Source: Methanobacteriota archaeon (lineage in GTDB: Archaea > Thermoplasmatota > JASEFT01 > JAUWIS01). From it: a DNA stretch of 7,632 bases. Below are positions 6,126 to 7,632 of the stretch, piece by piece (the stretch's first letter is position 1; each line of letters starts with the position of its first letter). The translations under genes were made by a program, and so were the position numbers. Location of the stretch: positions 1-7,632 of the forward strand of contig JAUWIS010000038.1 in assembly GCA_030605245.1 (NCBI GenBank), given 5' to 3'. The notes below the pieces were generated by a model. The model did no database searches, was not told the DNA's origin, and was given only the letters and a program-made list of their open reading frames with translations.

Positions 6126-6151
6126 TTTTGCGGAGCGTTAGCGTAGCAAAA
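6126..6151. repeat. Hairpin-forming patch with GCG/AGC-rich loop
   Basis: TTTTGC (6126-6131) is complementary to GCAAAA (6146-6151), enclosing a 14-base loop containing AGCGTTAGCGTAGC-type direct repetition. Similar short GAGCGTTAGCG elements are often dispersed in intergenic regions of microbial genomes. Whether this one is repeated in this genome cannot be seen here. Confidence 0.35.
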
Positions 6152-6190
6152 TTTGGGCGAGTGGCATAATGTATGAACCTTTTATGCTGT

Positions 6191-6205
6191 GTTAGCAGAA
6201 GTCGG
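6191..6205. repeat. Left arm of 15-base inverted repeat flanking the 6213-6818 gene
   Basis: GTTAGCAGAAGTCGG here is the reverse complement of CCGATTTCTGCTAAC at 6843-6857 with one mismatch (14 of 15). It begins eight bases beyond the stop codon of the intervening gene. No direct target-site duplication is obvious outside the arms. Confidence 0.6.
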
Positions 6206-6212
6206 GATAATA

Positions 6213-6818
6213 TCACCGTTCGAGACCCTCTATTTTTTCTAATCTATCATTTCGCCATTCGAATACGGTAAAATAGTCCCCATACGATGATTCCTCATCT
6301 TTATTCTCATCACCAATAATAACTAATAGATCCCCATCAGTTCCTTTCATAAGGCTCCCCCGCCAAATAACATCTTCAAGTTGTTTTTTTAAAGTGGCTA
6401 CCTTGCCACTACCCCGCTGGTAGCAGATTAATACTCTTATCGGAGCACGGATGCAGAGAATTTTCCATAAGGCATAGGAGATTCTTTTGACATCAAAATT
6501 ATTTTCCAACTCCACAACAGCGCGTGGTAGAACAAAAGGATCCCATTCTTTGCTTTTTTTCTTTATAAGTTCATATTCCGCATTATCTATAAAAAATGCA
6601 TCGATATCCATATATTCTCCGCTATATTCCTTCTTTTCTGTGCGACGGTGGACTACATGGCATTTCATTTTCTTACCAACACCGTCCATAATGTCATACA
6701 TAAAGTCTGTCCATTTTGAGGGTGTCCACTTTTTTCCATGATATTTTTTATATTTCAAGTTAATTTTTCTTGAGTTAATTATGTCAGTGAAATACTTCAA
6801 CCAAAGTCTTCCTCTCAT
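6213..6818 (-). CDS. Unrecognised protein, possible PD-(D/E)XK nuclease-like fold
   Basis: This 201-residue soluble protein has no signal peptide or membrane segment, and I do not recognise a named family. It is rich in aromatic and charged residues. The middle section reads GEYMDIDAFFID (67-78, Asp71 and Asp73) followed by PRAVVELENNFD (98-109, Glu103 and Glu105), then ISYALWKILCIRAPIRVLICYQ (113-134). An acidic residue in one strand, an ExE pair at the end of a hydrophobic strand, and a following helix and strand resemble the PD-(D/E)XK endonuclease core. The usual Lys would be replaced by Glu105, so this is a weak structural inference. The start is set by GAGGTGG (6831-6825), seven bases before the ATG at 6818; an ATG at 6823 reads only two codons before TGA. 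The gene lies between ppsA and mfnA on the same strand and is bracketed by a 15-base inverted repeat, suggesting accessory origin. Confidence 0.75.
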   Translation of the reverse strand: MRGRLWLKYFTDIINSRKINLKYKKYHGKKWTPSKWTDFMYDIMDGVGKKMKCHVVHRRTEKKEYSGEYMDIDAFFIDNAEYELIKKKSKEWDPFVLPRAVVELENNFDVKRISYALWKILCIRAPIRVLICYQRGSGKVATLKKQLEDVIWRGSLMKGTDGDLLVIIGDENKDEESSYGDYFTVFEWRNDRLEKIEGLER

Positions 6819-6842
6819 TTCATACCACCTCTAACCTGTAAA

Positions 6843-6857
6843 CCGATTTCTGCTAAC
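6843..6857. repeat. Right arm of 15-base inverted repeat flanking the 6213-6818 gene
   Basis: CCGATTTCTGCTAAC pairs with 6191-6205 (14 of 15). It lies 24 bases before the start codon of the intervening gene. It is also between a possible TATA box and the ribosome-binding site, so it could be an operator rather than an element end. Confidence 0.6.
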
Positions 6858-6860
6858 TTC

Positions 6861-6868
6861 AGTATATC
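6861..6868 (-). promoter_or_regulatory. Possible TATA box for the 6213-6818 gene
   Basis: GATATACT on the minus strand lies about 47 bases before the ATG at 6818. That would place the transcription start near 6838 and give a roughly 20-base leader carrying GAGGTGG. The match is moderate and unconfirmed. Confidence 0.3.
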
Positions 6869-6894
6869 CAAAGTATTCAATTATCCTACTTTCA

Positions 6895-7632
6895 CTAACT
6901 ATTTTCCCTAGCCTTCTCCAGCATGATTTTCCTTTCAATACCCGCAACAAGTCTTATTGTTTTGTTAACAACATCAGCGTTCAGGCTTATTGAATCAATA
7001 CCGTTGCGCACAAGGAACTCTGTGAACTCTGGGTAAACAGATGGCGCCTGACCGCATATTGAGACAGTACAGCCTTTTTCATGCGCAGTCTTTATCAAAC
7101 TTGCAATTGCCCTTTTCACAGCCTCGTTTCTTTCGTCAAAATATCCAAGTTGCGCGAGTATTTCAGAGTCCCGGTCAGCGCCCATGATGAGCTGTGTTAA
7201 ATCATTACTTCCTATTGAGAAACCATCAACAAGCTCTGCAAACTGGTCTGCAAGGAAAACATTGCTTGGAACCTCGGCCATTATCCATACCTTGAAATCA
7301 TTGTCTCTCTCAAGCCCTTCCTCCTTCATTATCTTTAGCGCTTTTTTTACCTCATCAACCGTTCTGACAAAAGGCAGCATGAGCCAGAGGTTTTTTAAAC
7401 CGGAATCCCTGACTTTTTTGATTGCCTTTAACTCGAGCCTGAATGCAGACTCATATTTTTCACTAACATATCTTGATACGCCTCTCCATCCTATCATAGG
7501 ATTCGCTTCAACAGACTCATATTTTTCTCCTCCTTCAAGGTTCCTGTACTCGTTTGTTTTGAAATCGGATGTCCTGAGCACAACAGGACGCGGGTAAAAA
7601 GCCCTGGCAACAGTTGAAAAAGCTTCAACAAG
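6895..7632 (-). CDS. ppsA: Phosphoenolpyruvate synthase, C-terminal third (5' end outside window)
   Basis: The frame is open to the right edge, so the N-terminal ATP-binding and swivelling phosphohistidine domains are missing; 245 residues are visible. PpsA converts pyruvate, ATP and water to PEP, AMP and phosphate, the entry step of gluconeogenesis in archaea. The visible part is the PEP/pyruvate-binding TIM barrel: RTSDFKTNEYRNLEGGE (fragment residues 20-36), NPMIGWRG, LMLPFVRTVDEV, MAEVPSN (Glu120), FSIGSNDLTQ (Asp144) and VSICGQAPS, where Cys193 is the expected catalytic acid/base. All are intact. A GTG at 7581 lies mid-domain and is not the start. The stop is TAG followed immediately by TGA, so amber readthrough would add just one residue. 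Between it and the next gene downstream are 76 bases with no strong T-tract terminator. Confidence 0.96.
   Translation of the reverse strand, partial: LVEAFSTVARAFYPRPVVLRTSDFKTNEYRNLEGGEKYESVEANPMIGWRGVSRYVSEKYESAFRLELKAIKKVRDSGLKNLWLMLPFVRTVDEVKKALKIMKEEGLERDNDFKVWIMAEVPSNVFLADQFAELVDGFSIGSNDLTQLIMGADRDSEILAQLGYFDERNEAVKRAIASLIKTAHEKGCTVSICGQAPSVYPEFTEFLVRNGIDSISLNADVVNKTIRLVAGIERKIMLEKARENS

Larger units (their letters stand above)
5987..6212. other. Gene-free stretch with short repeats
   Basis: No convincing gene is visible. The mfnA promoter occupies the left end. TTCAGATA occurs twice directly (6071-6078, 6083-6090) and once inverted as TATCTGAA (6117-6124). A locally GC-richer patch (6126-6151) has TTTTGC and GCAAAA arms around GAGCGTTAGCG. 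The left copy of the inverted repeat flanking the next gene lies at 6191-6205. A 24-codon plus-strand frame starting at 6095 is too short to support. Confidence 0.6.

Noticed and set aside
6095..6169. A 24-codon plus-strand frame starting ATGAGTATATACGG and ending TAA, running through the GCGTTAGCG hairpin.
   Set aside because: It is very short, and AGGA lies too close to the ATG to serve as a ribosome site. The sequence is better explained by the hairpin and repeats.
6206..6232. GTTCGAGACCC resembles a tRNA T-loop sequence.
   Set aside because: No matching stem, acceptor or anticodon arm is present around it, and it lies at the 3' end of the 6213-6818 coding frame.
1..7632. CRISPR array, rRNA, tRNA, integrase or transposase.
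   Set aside because: No regularly spaced repeats, RNA gene signatures or mobile-element enzymes were seen on either strand.

Overview
The window is an AT-rich archaeal chromosome segment. The archaeal assignment rests on signature proteins: translation elongation factor aEF-1 beta, RNA polymerase subunit Rpo11/L, exosome subunit Csl4, diphthamide synthase Dph2, an archaeal-type TruD, the METTL5-like RNA methylase and MfnA. The C-terminal PGF-type sorting tail of the first protein points to a euryarchaeon in the broad sense. The lineage cannot be fixed from this window, and methanogen versus non-methanogen is open.

Layout. Plus strand, 1-977: the 3' end of a cell-surface protein with Ig-like modules and a PGF-CTERM-like anchor, then a small zinc-ribbon protein (COG2888 type) followed closely by aEF-1 beta. 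A short T-rich gap (978-1033) separates these from a long run of minus-strand genes. Minus strand, read from 4737 down to 1034: dph2, a METTL5-like rRNA adenine methylase, csl4, rpo11 and truD. Their junctions are overlaps or a 24-base gap, so this looks like one information-processing operon covering EF2 modification, rRNA methylation, RNA decay, transcription and tRNA pseudouridylation. Upstream of it on the same strand is mfnA (4841-5986), apparently with its own promoter. Then come a 226-base gene-free stretch with short repeats, an unrecognised 201-residue protein (6213-6818) bracketed by a 15-base imperfect inverted repeat, and the C-terminal third of phosphoenolpyruvate synthase, which runs off the right edge.

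The main anomaly is in truD. The gene is full length and intact in one frame from 2320 to 1034, except for one in-frame TAG codon at 1574-1576, in a variable position just before the conserved segment leading to MFVHAYQSY. Coding quality is undiminished after it. Candidate explanations are pyrrolysine or other amber readthrough, a very recent nonsense mutation, or a sequencing/assembly error. Three of the eleven terminal stops here are TAG (aEF-1 beta, truD, ppsA), each with a TAA or TGA a short way downstream in frame. A strict genome-wide recoding of TAG is therefore not favoured, but limited readthrough would be tolerated.

The other accessory-looking item is the 6213-6818 gene. It has weak PD-(D/E)XK-like sequence features and near-terminal inverted repeats, and sits between housekeeping genes. 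No CRISPR array, tRNA, rRNA or recognisable transposase is visible.
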